A DNA stretch of 64,000 bases from Streptomyces smaragdinus (GCF_009604385.1 NZ_WEGJ01000014.1:1-64000); one strand, 5' to 3'. Shown: positions 1 to 8,406, counted from the stretch's first letter. Numbers and translations: made by a program. The notes: generated by a model from the sequence alone, not told the origin.

Positions 1-1
1 C

Positions 2-1051
2 ACCCGGTCGTACGCGCTGAACCTCGTCGGCATGGCCACCGTGCATCTGCTGGAGCGCGAGCCCGAGCAGTGCGCCGAGCGCACCGGCGAGGCCATCGCC
101 GTCGCCCGCAGCATGCGCTCCGAGCGCCCGGGCCAGGCCCCGCCGCCCCCCGGCGGCTTCGCGCCGCCCGGCGCCCCGGCTCCCGGCCAGTACGCCCCGC
201 CCGGCGCCCCCATGGCGCCCCCGGGCCAGTTCGCGCCCCCCGGCGCGCCCGCGCCCGGCCAGTACGCGCCCCCCGGTGCCCCGACCCAGCCCGCCGTGGC
301 CGGGGCCCTGCCCAACCCGTTCGGCGCTCCCGGCGGCGCTCCCGCCCCGGGCCAGCCCGGCGCGTACGCGGTCCCGCAGCAGGCCCCCCTCGGCATCGCC
401 AAGGCCATGGAGGCGTACCGCGAGACCCCGACCGGCCAGCGCTGGATGCTGCAGAACCCCAAGCTGATCCGCGCCGACATCGGCCTCGGACAGAACCAGG
501 GCGTGCTGGCCCGCCAGGGCAGCATGGTGCTCTACCAGGGCAAGGTCGACTTCAGCTACAAGTCGTCCGGCGTCATGGGCCGCGTCACGCAGAACATGAC
601 CGGCCAGGAGATGCAGCTGATGCGCTGCAAGGGCCGCGGCCAGATCTTCTTCGCCGACGACGCCTCGTACCTCCACCCGATCGAGCTCCAGGGCGACGCG
701 ATCTGCGTCTCCGCGGAGAACGTCCTCGCCTTCGACGAGACCCTGCAGTACGAGGTCAAGCGGATCGAGGGCCACGGCATCCCCGGCGGCGCGCTGTTCA
801 CCATGCAGTTCACGGGGACGGGCACGGTCGTCGTGAAGACGCACGGCACCCCCGTCGTCCTCCCGGTGACCCCGACCACGTACAGCGACAGCCAGGCCAT
901 CGTCGCCTGGTCGGCCGCTGCCCAGGTCGTGCTCTCCAGCCAGGTCCGGCTGCGCCGCACGGCCTACCCCGGTCACAGCGGGGAGACTGTCAATCTCCAG
1001 TTCCGGGGCGCGCCCGGCAACTTCATCGTCGTCCAGCCCTACGAGGTCTAA
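2..1051 (+). CDS. AIM24-family protein with TPR-like N-terminal tail and Pro/Gly/Ala linker (5' partial)
   Basis: The frame is open to the window edge, so the true start lies upstream; an internal ATG at 32 is probably not the start. Three parts are visible. About 40 residues (beginning TRSYALNLVGMATVHLL) resemble the last helices of the TPR domain of Streptomyces HTH/TPR regulators. A linker of about 85 residues is rich in APPGAPAPGQ units. From about residue 130 of the ATG frame there is an AIM24 (PF01987-type) beta-rich domain, with 'GSMVLYQG' and 'VAWS' signatures shared with the next two genes. AIM24 proteins have no settled bacterial function; several lie near ter stress genes. The stop is 11 bp before the next start, so the three genes look like one operon. 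Confidence 0.75.
   Translation, partial: TRSYALNLVGMATVHLLEREPEQCAERTGEAIAVARSMRSERPGQAPPPPGGFAPPGAPAPGQYAPPGAPMAPPGQFAPPGAPAPGQYAPPGAPTQPAVAGALPNPFGAPGGAPAPGQPGAYAVPQQAPLGIAKAMEAYRETPTGQRWMLQNPKLIRADIGLGQNQGVLARQGSMVLYQGKVDFSYKSSGVMGRVTQNMTGQEMQLMRCKGRGQIFFADDASYLHPIELQGDAICVSAENVLAFDETLQYEVKRIEGHGIPGGALFTMQFTGTGTVVVKTHGTPVVLPVTPTTYSDSQAIVAWSAAAQVVLSSQVRLRRTAYPGHSGETVNLQFRGAPGNFIVVQPYEV
158..283 (+). repeat. Direct repeats coding the Pro/Gly-rich linker
   Basis: Two near-identical units of about 50 bp start at 158 and 230. Each encodes FAPPGAPAPGQYAPPGAP, separated by a shorter MAPPGQ unit. The repeats lie inside the first AIM24 gene and lengthen its flexible linker. They are the kind of tract that varies in copy number between strains. 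Confidence 0.7.
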
Positions 1052-1062
1052 GGGAGCCCGCA

Positions 1063-1749
1063 GTGGACCAGCAACTCATGGCGGGCTACGCCCCGACCCC
1101 GATCACCGCCCGGATGGAGAACCACGGCAGCGCCATGCTGAAGTCCGTGCTCCAGACCGGCGCGGACCTCTACGCGCGCGCCGGCTCGATGGTCGCGTAC
1201 GAGGGGTTCATCCAGTACGAGCCGAACCCGCCGGCGCTGCGCCAGGCCGCCGCCCAGTGGCTGACCGGCGAGGGCGCGCCGCTGATGAAGTGCAGCGGCG
1301 ACGGCATCCTCTATCTCGCCGACTACGGGGCGGACGTCGTCTGCGTCAACCTCAACAACGAGGCGATCTCCGTCAACGGCACCAATCTGCTGGCCTTCGA
1401 CGCCCATCTCGAGTTCGGGGTGGAGAAGGTCAAGGGCCTGGCCCGGTTCGCCGGCCAGGGCCTGTGGAACGTACGGATCGCCGGCACCGGCTGGGTGGCG
1501 ATCACCTCGCGCGGCACGCCGATCGTGGTGGACTGCTCCAGCCGCGGCGACGACGAGACGTACGTCGACCCGGACGCGCTGGTCGCCTGGTCCACGGACC
1601 TGAAGGTGAAGGCCAAGCGCACGGTCAAGATGGGCGCCCTCGTCGGGCGCGGCAGCGGTGAGGCGTTCCAGATCGGCTTCTCGGGCCGCGGCTTCGTCGT
1701 CGTGCAGCCGAGTGAGGACTCGACCGACCGCCTGCGGATCCGGGGCTGA
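1063..1749 (+). CDS. AIM24-family protein (second of three)
   Basis: A 228-residue protein. The GTG start at 1063 is chosen because AAGGGAG lies 6-7 bp before it, while the frame runs far upstream as a shadow of the previous gene. The whole protein is a single AIM24 domain: 'AGSMVAYEG' near residue 40, 'LMKCSGDGILYLAD' in the middle, 'VAWSTDLKVKAK' and a terminal 'GRGFVVVQPS' strand. It has no signal peptide or membrane segment, so it is probably cytosolic. It is a clear paralogue of its neighbours but distinct in sequence. Function unknown. Confidence 0.85.
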   Translation: MDQQLMAGYAPTPITARMENHGSAMLKSVLQTGADLYARAGSMVAYEGFIQYEPNPPALRQAAAQWLTGEGAPLMKCSGDGILYLADYGADVVCVNLNNEAISVNGTNLLAFDAHLEFGVEKVKGLARFAGQGLWNVRIAGTGWVAITSRGTPIVVDCSSRGDDETYVDPDALVAWSTDLKVKAKRTVKMGALVGRGSGEAFQIGFSGRGFVVVQPSEDSTDRLRIRG

Positions 1750-1765
1750 GGGGGAGGGACACAAC

Positions 1766-2527
1766 ATGCAGAGTCCGCTTTTCGCATTCACCGAGAACCA
1801 GTCGCAGGAGCGCTACGCCCTGCAGAACGCGCAGATGCTGCGCTGCTATCTGGACGGGCAGAACGACCTGCTGGCCCGCAAGGGCTCCATGGTCGCCTAC
1901 CAGGGCATGGTCGACTTCGACGGCGAGTACCAGGGCCAGGCCCGCCGCAACCGGCAGCGCCGGGCCGGCGAGGGCCTGGAGCTGATGCGCTGCTCCGGGC
2001 AGGGCACGGTCTATCTGGCCAATCTCGCGCAGTACCTGCACGTGGTGGAGGTCGACCAGGGCGGGATGACGGTCGACAGCTCGTACGTGCTGGCGCTGGA
2101 CTCGACCCTGAACTGGGACGTGATCGCCGTCGACAGCCAGTACGGGATCTCCGGCTCCGGGAAGTTCAATCTGGAGATCACCGGCCGGGGCAAGGTCGTG
2201 CTGATGACGTCCGGGAAGCCGCTGATGCTGTCGGTGACGCCCGACCGCTACGTCAACGTGGACGCCGACGCGATCGTCGCCTGGTCGAGCGCCCTGCGGG
2301 TGCAGATGCAGTCGCAGACCTCCTCCTCGGGGGTCTGGCGGCGGCGCGGCAACACCGGCGAGGGCTGGGAGCTGGCCTTCCAGGGCAACGGCTTCGCCCT
2401 GGTGCAGCCCAGCGAGCAGCTGCCGCCGCAGAACGCGCTGCTGGGCCAGGGCGCCGCCGCGCAGTTCGGCATGGGGCAGCGCGGGTCGCACGGGCAGAAC
2501 CAGAACAACATCTTCAGCAATCGCTGA
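1766..2527 (+). CDS. AIM24-family protein (third of three)
   Basis: A 253-residue AIM24-domain protein. The ATG at 1766 follows a GGGGGAGGG tract and lies 17 bp after the previous stop, consistent with an operon. It shares 'KGSMVAYQG', 'LMRCSGQGTVYLAN', 'VAWSSALRVQMQ' and 'GFALVQPSE' with the upstream two. The C-terminal ~35 residues are a polar, Gln/Gly/Asn-rich tail (ending HGQNQNNIFSNR) that the second paralogue lacks. Whether the three form a hetero-oligomer is not visible from sequence. Confidence 0.85.
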   Translation: MQSPLFAFTENQSQERYALQNAQMLRCYLDGQNDLLARKGSMVAYQGMVDFDGEYQGQARRNRQRRAGEGLELMRCSGQGTVYLANLAQYLHVVEVDQGGMTVDSSYVLALDSTLNWDVIAVDSQYGISGSGKFNLEITGRGKVVLMTSGKPLMLSVTPDRYVNVDADAIVAWSSALRVQMQSQTSSSGVWRRRGNTGEGWELAFQGNGFALVQPSEQLPPQNALLGQGAAAQFGMGQRGSHGQNQNNIFSNR

Positions 2528-2538
2528 GAGGTCATGAC

Positions 2539-2572
2539 GAAGGGGGCGGCGTCCGCGGACGCCGCCCCCTTC
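2539..2572. terminator. Bidirectional terminator hairpin
   Basis: A perfect 34-bp palindrome (GAAGGGGGCGG arm) lies between the convergent AIM24 operon and the Nudix gene, 12 bp past the former's stop. Confidence 0.8.
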
Positions 2573-2582
2573 GCCGTACGTG

Positions 2583-3110
2583 TCAGCTGCCCAGCCGCTG
2601 CCGCGTCGCGCGCACCAGCGCCGCCACCGACGAGTCGCCGAGCCGCTCGGCCTCGTCGTACGTGAACCACCTGAGGTCCAGCGACTCGTCGCTGATCTCC
2701 GGCACCGCCCCCGCCGGGGCCAGCGCCGCGTACTGCACGTCGAAGTGCCGGACGCACGGCCCCGGGATGGGGTGCAGGTCCAGCCGTACGGGGCCGCCGC
2801 CGAGCAGCACCAGGCCCGTGATCCCCGACTCCTCCCAGGACTCGCGCAGCGCGGCTTCCTCCAGCGTGTCGTCCTCCGGCTCGCAGTGACCGCCCATCTG
2901 CAGCCACAGCCCCAGCTTGCGGTGCAGCGTGAGCAGCACCCGCTCCCCGGCCGGGTCGACGACCAGCGCGCTGGCCGTCAGATGACCCGTCCCGCAGGAC
3001 TTCCACATGGCGTCCGGGTGGGCGGCCAGCTGCTCCAGATACGCGTCGCGCAGCTCCGGCTGGTCGCCGTATTCCTTCAGTACGAGCACGGCGTCGTCGT
3101 GAAGACTCAC
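2583..3110 (-). CDS. NUDIX hydrolase
   Basis: A 175-residue protein in the Nudix family, which hydrolyses nucleoside diphosphates linked to another moiety. The Nudix helix is at about residues 73-97, with GGHCEPE leading into REXXEEXG ('RESWEESGI'). The GTG start at 3110 shares bases with the upstream gene's TGA stop (GTGA), so the two are probably translationally coupled. The much longer open frame upstream of it is a shadow of the neighbouring gene. Substrate cannot be inferred. Confidence 0.88.
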   Translation of the reverse strand: MSLHDDAVLVLKEYGDQPELRDAYLEQLAAHPDAMWKSCGTGHLTASALVVDPAGERVLLTLHRKLGLWLQMGGHCEPEDDTLEEAALRESWEESGITGLVLLGGGPVRLDLHPIPGPCVRHFDVQYAALAPAGAVPEISDESLDLRWFTYDEAERLGDSSVAALVRATRQRLGS

Positions 3111-4531
3111 TTCCCGGAGCCGCCCTCGTCCTCGGAACCGCCCTCGTCGGAGCCGGAGCCGTCCGCCGCGTCGCCCAGCATCTTGTCCAGCTCGGAGAAG
3201 TCCAGCTGCTCGCGGTGCACGAACCCGTCCGGGTCGTCCAGGTCCTCGGCCGTGGGCAGCATGTCCGGGTGCTCCCACAGCGCGTCGCGGCCGTCGGAGC
3301 CGCGGGCGTCGGCGAGGGAGGCCCACAGCCGGGCGGCGTCGCGCAGCCGGCGCGGGCGCAGCTCCATGCCGATCAGCGTGGCGAACGTCTGCTCCGCCGG
3401 ACCGCCCGTCGCCCGGCGCCGGCGCAGCGCCTCGCGCAGCGCGTCGGCGGACGGCAGCCGCGAGGAGGCGGCGGCGTGCACCACCGCGTCCACCCAGCCC
3501 TCGACGAGCGCCAGGGCCGTCTCCAGCCGGGCCAGGGCGGCCTTCTGCTGGGGGGTGTCCTCCGGCTGGAACATGCCCTGCTGGAGCGCCTGCTGCAGCT
3601 CCTCCGGGTTCTGCGGGTCGAACTGGCCGACCAGGTCCTCCAGCTTGGAGGTGTCCACCTTGATGCCCGCCGCGTAGCCCTCGACCGCGCCGAACAGATG
3701 CGCCCGCAGCCACGGCACGTGCTGGAAGAGCCGCTGGTGGGCGGCCTCCCGCAGCGCCAGATAGAGCCGTACGTCGCCCTCCGGCAGATCCAGGCCCGCG
3801 CCGAAGGCGCGCACGTTCACCGGGAGCAGCGCGGCCTTCCCCGCCGGGCCCAGGGGCAGGCCGATGTCCGTCGAGCCGAAGACCTCGCCGGCGAGCACGC
3901 CCACGGCCTGGCCGATCTGCTGGCCGAACATGGCGCCGCCCATGGAGCGCATCATCCCGATCAGCGGGCCCGCCATGGCCTGCATCTCCTCGGGGAGCAC
4001 ATTGCCCATCGCCGTGCCGACCCGCTCGGCGACCGGGTCGACCAGCTCCTGCCACACCGGCAGCGTGGCCTCCACCCACTCCGCGCGGCTCCACGCCACG
4101 GTGGCGTTCGCGCCGGAGGGCAGCGCCGTCACGCCGTCCAGCCACAGGTCGGCCAGCCGCAGCGCCTCCTCGACGGCCTGGCGCTCCGAGGCACCGACGG
4201 ACGCGTCCTTCGAGCCGTCCGCGGCGCCCTGGGAGACGGTCTGGCGGGCGATCTGCTTGGCCATGTCCCAGTTGACGGGACCGCCCTCGTAGCTCAGCAT
4301 CTGGCCCAGCTGCTGGAACGCGGCGCCGAGGTCGGCCGGGTCGAACCCGCCGGGTCCGCCGCCGCCGGGCAGCCCGCCCATGCCGAAGAGCGCCGCGAAG
4401 GGGTTGTCCCCCGCGCCGCCGCCGCTGCCGAACCCGAAGGGGCCCGGGCCGCCCTGGCCGGGCTCCTTCTTGCCCTTGTCGTCGTCCCCGGGCTCCTGGG
4501 GGAGTCCGAATCCGAATGGGGTGTCACTCAC
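3107..4531 (-). CDS. Zincin-like DUF2342 / zinc-dependent metalloprotease family protein
   Basis: A 474-residue protein. The GTG at 4531 is preceded by GAGGA, and the N-terminal VSDTPFGFG is typical of the actinobacterial family. Residues ~10-70 are a Gly/Pro/Phe-rich disordered region; the rest is the helical Zincin_2 (DUF2342) fold with 'REAAHQRLFQHVPWLRAHL', the family's metal-site-like helix. The C-terminus is very acidic (Ser/Asp/Glu/Gly). The family is often annotated as a putative zinc protease, but proteolysis is not established. First gene of a two-gene unit with the Nudix gene. Confidence 0.8.
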   Translation of the reverse strand: MSDTPFGFGLPQEPGDDDKGKKEPGQGGPGPFGFGSGGGAGDNPFAALFGMGGLPGGGGPGGFDPADLGAAFQQLGQMLSYEGGPVNWDMAKQIARQTVSQGAADGSKDASVGASERQAVEEALRLADLWLDGVTALPSGANATVAWSRAEWVEATLPVWQELVDPVAERVGTAMGNVLPEEMQAMAGPLIGMMRSMGGAMFGQQIGQAVGVLAGEVFGSTDIGLPLGPAGKAALLPVNVRAFGAGLDLPEGDVRLYLALREAAHQRLFQHVPWLRAHLFGAVEGYAAGIKVDTSKLEDLVGQFDPQNPEELQQALQQGMFQPEDTPQQKAALARLETALALVEGWVDAVVHAAASSRLPSADALREALRRRRATGGPAEQTFATLIGMELRPRRLRDAARLWASLADARGSDGRDALWEHPDMLPTAEDLDDPDGFVHREQLDFSELDKMLGDAADGSGSDEGGSEDEGGSGK

Positions 4532-4673
4532 GGTGTCCTCGGCTCGTCGTGCCGCCTGTGATCCGGGCCGGCAGCTGGTGCCCTCCAACACATCCAGCCT
4601 AGGCCCCGGCGCTGACCTCGCGCCTGGGGCAGGATGGGATGGAACTACTGCACACAACAGCTGGAGCCGCCCG

Positions 4674-5789
4674 GTGAGTTCCCCGGAACCAAACGTTCGC
4701 GGAGCGCGAACCCCGCACGACGCCGTGCCGGCGCACCGTCCTGTGATCGCCGTCACGGGCGCCGCGACCGGTGTCGGAGCCCTGCTCACGGCGCGGCTGG
4801 CGGACTCCGCCGAGGTCAGGGAGGTGCTGGCGTTCGACGAACGGCGCGGCTCCGCGGCCGAGGCCGTCTGGCACGTGATGGACGTACGGGACCCCGCCAT
4901 CGCCGAGAAACTGCGCGGCGCCGACGTCGTCGTACACCTGGCCGTGGACCTCGATCTGGAGACCGACCCCGCCGCCCGGACGGCGTACAACGTACGGGGA
5001 ACGCAGACGGTCCTTACCGCCGCCGCCGCGGCCGGCGTGCACCGGGTGGTCCTCCTCACCTCCGCGATGGTCTACGGAGCGTTGCCGGACAATCCCGTGC
5101 CGCTGTCGGAGGACGCCGAGCTGCGCGCCACGGAGGAGGCGACCGGTGTCGCCGACCTGCTGGAGATCGAGCGGCTCGCCCGCCGCGCGCCGCGCGCCCA
5201 CCCCGGACTCAATGTGACGGTGGTCCGCCCCGCGGCCCTCGTGGGCGGCGTCGACACCCCGCTGACCAGGTACTTCGAGTCCCCCCGGCTGCTCGTCGTG
5301 AAGGGCTCGCGGCCGTGCTGGCAGTTCTGCCACGTGACGGACCTGGCGTCCGCGCTGGAGTTCGCCGCCCTCGGCAAGGCGGAGGGTGAGCTGGCCGTCG
5401 GCTGCGAGGGCTGGCTGGAGCAGGAGGAGGTGGAGCAGCTCACCGGGATCCGGCGGATGGAGCTCCCCTCCGCCGTCGCCCTGGGCGCCGCCGCCCGGCT
5501 GCACCGGCTGGGGCTCACGCCCTCGCCGGCCGGGGACCTCGCGTACACGATGCACTCCTGGGTCGTCAGCGGCTCGCGGCTGCACGACGCGGGATGGCGG
5601 CCCCGGTGGACCAACGAGGAGGCGCTCGCCGCGCTGCTCCAGGAGGTCGCGGGCCATCACACGGTCGCCGGCCGCCGGCTCGGCCGCAAGGACGCCACGG
5701 TCGCGGGGGCCGCGGGCGCCACGGTCGCGCTGCTCGGCACGGCCGCCGCGGTCCGCCAGATCCGGCGGGCGCGGCGGGGGAAGATCTGA
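4674..5789 (+). CDS. NAD-dependent epimerase/dehydratase (extended SDR)
   Basis: A 371-residue protein. GTG 4674 is the most plausible start, because the glycine-rich Rossmann motif TGAATGVG follows about 28 residues later. 'LLTSAMVYG' supplies the Ser/Tyr region of extended SDRs. The C-terminus carries a short hydrophobic stretch (VAGAAGATVALLG) followed by RQIRRARRGK, suggesting possible membrane association. Substrate unknown; probably a nucleotide-sugar or similar substrate. It is divergent from the zincin-like gene across 142 bp that must hold both promoters. Confidence 0.8.
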   Translation: MSSPEPNVRGARTPHDAVPAHRPVIAVTGAATGVGALLTARLADSAEVREVLAFDERRGSAAEAVWHVMDVRDPAIAEKLRGADVVVHLAVDLDLETDPAARTAYNVRGTQTVLTAAAAAGVHRVVLLTSAMVYGALPDNPVPLSEDAELRATEEATGVADLLEIERLARRAPRAHPGLNVTVVRPAALVGGVDTPLTRYFESPRLLVVKGSRPCWQFCHVTDLASALEFAALGKAEGELAVGCEGWLEQEEVEQLTGIRRMELPSAVALGAAARLHRLGLTPSPAGDLAYTMHSWVVSGSRLHDAGWRPRWTNEEALAALLQEVAGHHTVAGRRLGRKDATVAGAAGATVALLGTAAAVRQIRRARRGKI

Positions 5790-5844
5790 CGCGGCGACGG
5801 AATCCGCGTTCCGCGTTCCCGGACCATAGGGCAGGATGATCGCC

Positions 5845-6306
5845 ATGGCACACACGTACGACCACCCCGGCGAGCAGGGCGTGGCCGACCCGATCCGGCT
5901 GCTCGGCATCCGGGACACGCCCCTGTCCCTGGACGAGGTGTACGCGGCCGTCGGCGACGACGCCGCGGGCGGCACGACGCTCTTTGTGGGCACCGTCCGC
6001 AACCACGACGGCGGCACCGACGTGGACACCCTCGGCTACTCCTGCCACCCCAGCGCGGAGGCGGAGCTGCGGCGCGTCGCGGAGAAGGTCGCCGCCGGCT
6101 ATCCCGTCCGCGCGCTGGTCGCCGTGCACCGGGTGGGCGACCTGCGGGTCGGCGACATCGCGGTGATCGCCGCCGTCTCCTGCGCGCACCGCGGCGAGGC
6201 GTTCGAAGCGTGCCGCGAGCTGATCGATACCCTGAAGCACGAGGTGCCGATCTGGAAGCACCAGCGGTTCTCCGACGGCACCGAGGAGTGGGTCGGGGCC
6301 TGCTGA
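5845..6306 (+). CDS. moaE: Molybdopterin synthase catalytic subunit MoaE
   Basis: A 153-residue protein. ATG 5845 is preferred over ATG 5836 because GCAGGA (5831-5836) then has 8 bp spacing. MoaE transfers sulfur from thiocarboxylated MoaD to precursor Z (cPMP) to make molybdopterin. Family signatures seen: 'GTTLFVGTVRNHDGG' near the N-terminus, 'VAVHRVGDLRVGDIAV', and the C-terminal 'LKHEVPIWKHQRFSDG' with the catalytic lysine region. No moaD is adjacent. It follows the epimerase on the same strand. Confidence 0.93.
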   Translation: MAHTYDHPGEQGVADPIRLLGIRDTPLSLDEVYAAVGDDAAGGTTLFVGTVRNHDGGTDVDTLGYSCHPSAEAELRRVAEKVAAGYPVRALVAVHRVGDLRVGDIAVIAAVSCAHRGEAFEACRELIDTLKHEVPIWKHQRFSDGTEEWVGAC

Positions 6307-6429
6307 CCCCGGCCCGTCCCGGGGAGCGGACGCCCCCGAGTTGCGTAACCCTCGCCGGGGCCGGAGCGTTGGCTTGACGGGCAGGTGAGCAGTTCACCGG
6401 ATCAGCGCACAACACAAGGAGCACACCGG

Positions 6430-6612
6430 ATGGCCGCGATCGCATGGCTGGTGATCCCCGTGGTGTCCGCCGGTGCCGCCGCGATATGGGCGGGCTGGGC
6501 GACCCGGGACAAGACGCAGGGAGACAACGCGGAGCTCCAGGGATACGAGAAGTTCCGCGAGGCCATGGAGCGTACGCACTCCGGATCGCACTCCCGTTCC
6601 GGAGCCGCGTAG
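6430..6612 (+). CDS. Small single-pass membrane protein
   Basis: A 60-residue protein. AAGGAG (6416-6421) lies 8 bp before ATG 6430. The N-terminus is one transmembrane helix (IAWLVIPVVSAGAAAIWAGW) and the rest a polar tail, 'GYEKFREAMERTH'. It resembles a small conserved Streptomyces membrane protein found beside moaE and the PDZ protease. Function unknown. Confidence 0.78.
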   Translation: MAAIAWLVIPVVSAGAAAIWAGWATRDKTQGDNAELQGYEKFREAMERTHSGSHSRSGAA

Positions 6613-6633
6613 GCGTCCCGTACTGTCTCCCCC

Positions 6634-7728
6634 ATGCCACGCCGCACCGCGACGCTGCTCGCCGCCACGCTGACCCTCATGGTCTCCGTCTTCGCCCTGG
6701 CTCTGATCCCCTCGCCGTACGCCGAGATGTCCCCGGGCCCCACCGTCAATACCCTGGGCGAGCACGGCGGTGAGCCGGTCCTGCGGATCGACGGCCGCAA
6801 GACCTACCCGACCACGGGCAACCTCAACATGACGACGGTCCGCGTCACCGGCTCCGACTACCGGATGAGCTTCGTCGAGGCGTTCATGGGCTGGGTCTCC
6901 GGCAGCGACGCGGTCGTCCCGCACGACACCCTCTACCCCACGGACCAGTCCGCCGAGGAAGTCGACCAGGAGAACGCCGAGGAGTTCACCGCCTCGCAGG
7001 AGAGCGCCAAGGTCGCCGCGCTGAAGGAGCTGGACATCCCCGTCACGTCCTGGGTGATCGTGCAGTCCGTCGTCAAGGACAGCCCCGCCGAGGGCGCGCT
7101 GCACGCCGGCGACGTGATCGTGTCCGTCGACGGTACGCCGGTCAGGGCGACGGAGGACGTGGCGAAGCTCGTCACGAAGCACCAGCCGGGCGAGGAGACG
7201 ACCTTCACGGTCATCCCCGCCAAGCGTGCCGCGGCGGCGAAGAAGGCCGGGAAGCGGCCGTCCGGCGGCGAGCAGGACGTCACCATCACCACGATGAAGG
7301 CCCCCGACGACCCCAAGCGGGCGATGGTCGGCATCCAGGCGGGGTCCGACCACGCCTTCCCGTTCGCGATCGACATCAAGCTCGCCGACGTCGGCGGCCC
7401 GAGCGCCGGCCTGATGTTCGCCCTCGGCATCGTCGACAAGCTGACGCCCGGATACCTCACCGGCGGGAAGTTCGTCGCCGGTACGGGCACCATCGACGAC
7501 ACCGGCAAGGTCGGCCCCATCGGCGGTGTGGAGCTGAAGACGATCGGCGCCCGCCGGCAGGGCGCGGAGTTCTTCCTCACCCCGAAGGAGAACTGCGCCT
7601 CCGCCGTCCGCGACACCCCCGACGGGCTGACGCTGGTCGAGGTCGCCACGATCGACGACGCGATAGCCGCCCTGGACGACATCCGCCGGGGCGACACGGA
7701 CCGGCTGAAGACCTGCCGCGCGAGCTGA
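6634..7728 (+). CDS. PDZ-domain Lon-like Ser/Lys protease (YlbL type)
   Basis: A 364-residue protein with an N-terminal membrane anchor (residues ~7-26). A PDZ domain covers ~140-200 ('VIVQSVVKDSPAEGALHAGD'), and a C-terminal Lon protease domain contains GGPSAG with the nucleophile Ser257 and Lys302 in 'GGVELKTIGA', the Ser-Lys dyad. There is no AAA+ module, so it is the membrane-anchored, ATP-independent type (YlbL in Bacillus). The active site should face outside. It begins 21 bp after the small membrane protein gene and may be cotranscribed with it. Confidence 0.9.
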   Translation: MPRRTATLLAATLTLMVSVFALALIPSPYAEMSPGPTVNTLGEHGGEPVLRIDGRKTYPTTGNLNMTTVRVTGSDYRMSFVEAFMGWVSGSDAVVPHDTLYPTDQSAEEVDQENAEEFTASQESAKVAALKELDIPVTSWVIVQSVVKDSPAEGALHAGDVIVSVDGTPVRATEDVAKLVTKHQPGEETTFTVIPAKRAAAAKKAGKRPSGGEQDVTITTMKAPDDPKRAMVGIQAGSDHAFPFAIDIKLADVGGPSAGLMFALGIVDKLTPGYLTGGKFVAGTGTIDDTGKVGPIGGVELKTIGARRQGAEFFLTPKENCASAVRDTPDGLTLVEVATIDDAIAALDDIRRGDTDRLKTCRAS

Positions 7729-7748
7729 CCGGGCGGCGGACCGCCCGG
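7729..7748. terminator. Terminator hairpin after the PDZ protease gene
   Basis: CCGGGCGG / CCGCCCGG stem with a CGGA loop immediately after the stop, between convergent genes. Confidence 0.7.
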
Positions 7749-7776
7749 CGCCCGGCACCGGCAGCAGGCACAGCAC

Positions 7777-8340
7777 TCAGTCGTCGAACGTGGCGGCCAG
7801 CGCCTCCGCGAGCCCCGGCACCAGCTCCGCGCCGGTCAGGACCTCCTGCGCCGAGTCCTTCTCGCGCAGCCGAAGCGCGCACTCCCGCGTCCCGTCCCGC
7901 AGCACGGCGACGGTCATCCGCACCTCCTGCCGGTCGGGGTGCTCACCCACCCACTTCGCCAGCGCCGCCTCGTCCAGGTCGGTGGGGATCGCGCTCTCCG
8001 CGGCCGGCGGCAGCATCAGCCGCTCGACGGTCACCGCGCACCCCGTGACGGCGCCGGGCCAGGCCAGTGTGGCGAGGAACTCGTCCAGGGGCTGCCCCGC
8101 GGGCAGCTCCTGCTGCTCGACGGGGGTCAGCGGGGCGGCATCGGGGTCACCCGGCTGATCCAGCCCCAGCTGGGCCGCGAGCTGCGGCTCCTGTACGCGC
8201 AGCTTCGCGGTGTCTACCAGGGCGAACAGCCGTACCGGCTGGTCCCAGCCGAAGCCCGCCGTGTACTCGTCGATCTCGAGGACGGCGCGGGTGAGGGGGG
8301 CTGCCGCGAATGCCGTGCCGTCGGTGGGAAGGTTGGACAT
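7777..8340 (-). CDS. PPA1309-family conserved protein
   Basis: A 187-residue soluble protein starting MSNLPTDGTAF. The ATG at 8340 is supported by GGAGG with ~8 bp spacing; a longer upstream frame is not needed. Typical features of this actinobacterial family are visible: 'AVLEIDEYTAGFGWDQPVRLFALVDTAKL' near the start, an 'ALAKWVGEHPDRQEVRMTV' segment and a C-terminal 'CALRLREKDSAQEVLTG'. Function unknown. Divergent from the UPF0182 gene. Confidence 0.82.
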   Translation of the reverse strand: MSNLPTDGTAFAAAPLTRAVLEIDEYTAGFGWDQPVRLFALVDTAKLRVQEPQLAAQLGLDQPGDPDAAPLTPVEQQELPAGQPLDEFLATLAWPGAVTGCAVTVERLMLPPAAESAIPTDLDEAALAKWVGEHPDRQEVRMTVAVLRDGTRECALRLREKDSAQEVLTGAELVPGLAEALAATFDD

Positions 8341-8379
8341 GCCGCCATCCTCCCCCATCGGAGGTTGCGCCCCCCGTTC

Positions 8380-8406
8380 GGGAACTAGGTAAAGCGCGAG
8401 TAAGTT
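8380..8406 (+). promoter_or_regulatory. ECF-type promoter candidate for the UPF0182 gene
   Basis: GGGAAC (8380-8385), an 18-bp spacer, then GTT (8404-8406). This fits the -35/-10 architecture of Streptomyces ECF sigma promoters; sigma-R prefers GGAAT and sigma-E GGAAC. It lies about 100 bp before the gene start. Confidence 0.4.

Noticed and set aside
158..283. CRISPR-like array suggested by regularly repeated GC-rich units.
   Set aside because: The repeats are in frame within a coding sequence, encode a Pro/Gly linker, and have no spacers; no cas genes are in the window.
3110..4145. Upstream extension of the Nudix gene frame to 520 residues.
   Set aside because: The added sequence is Arg/Gly/Ala-rich antisense-type translation of the zincin-like gene; the GTGA overlap gives the normal start.
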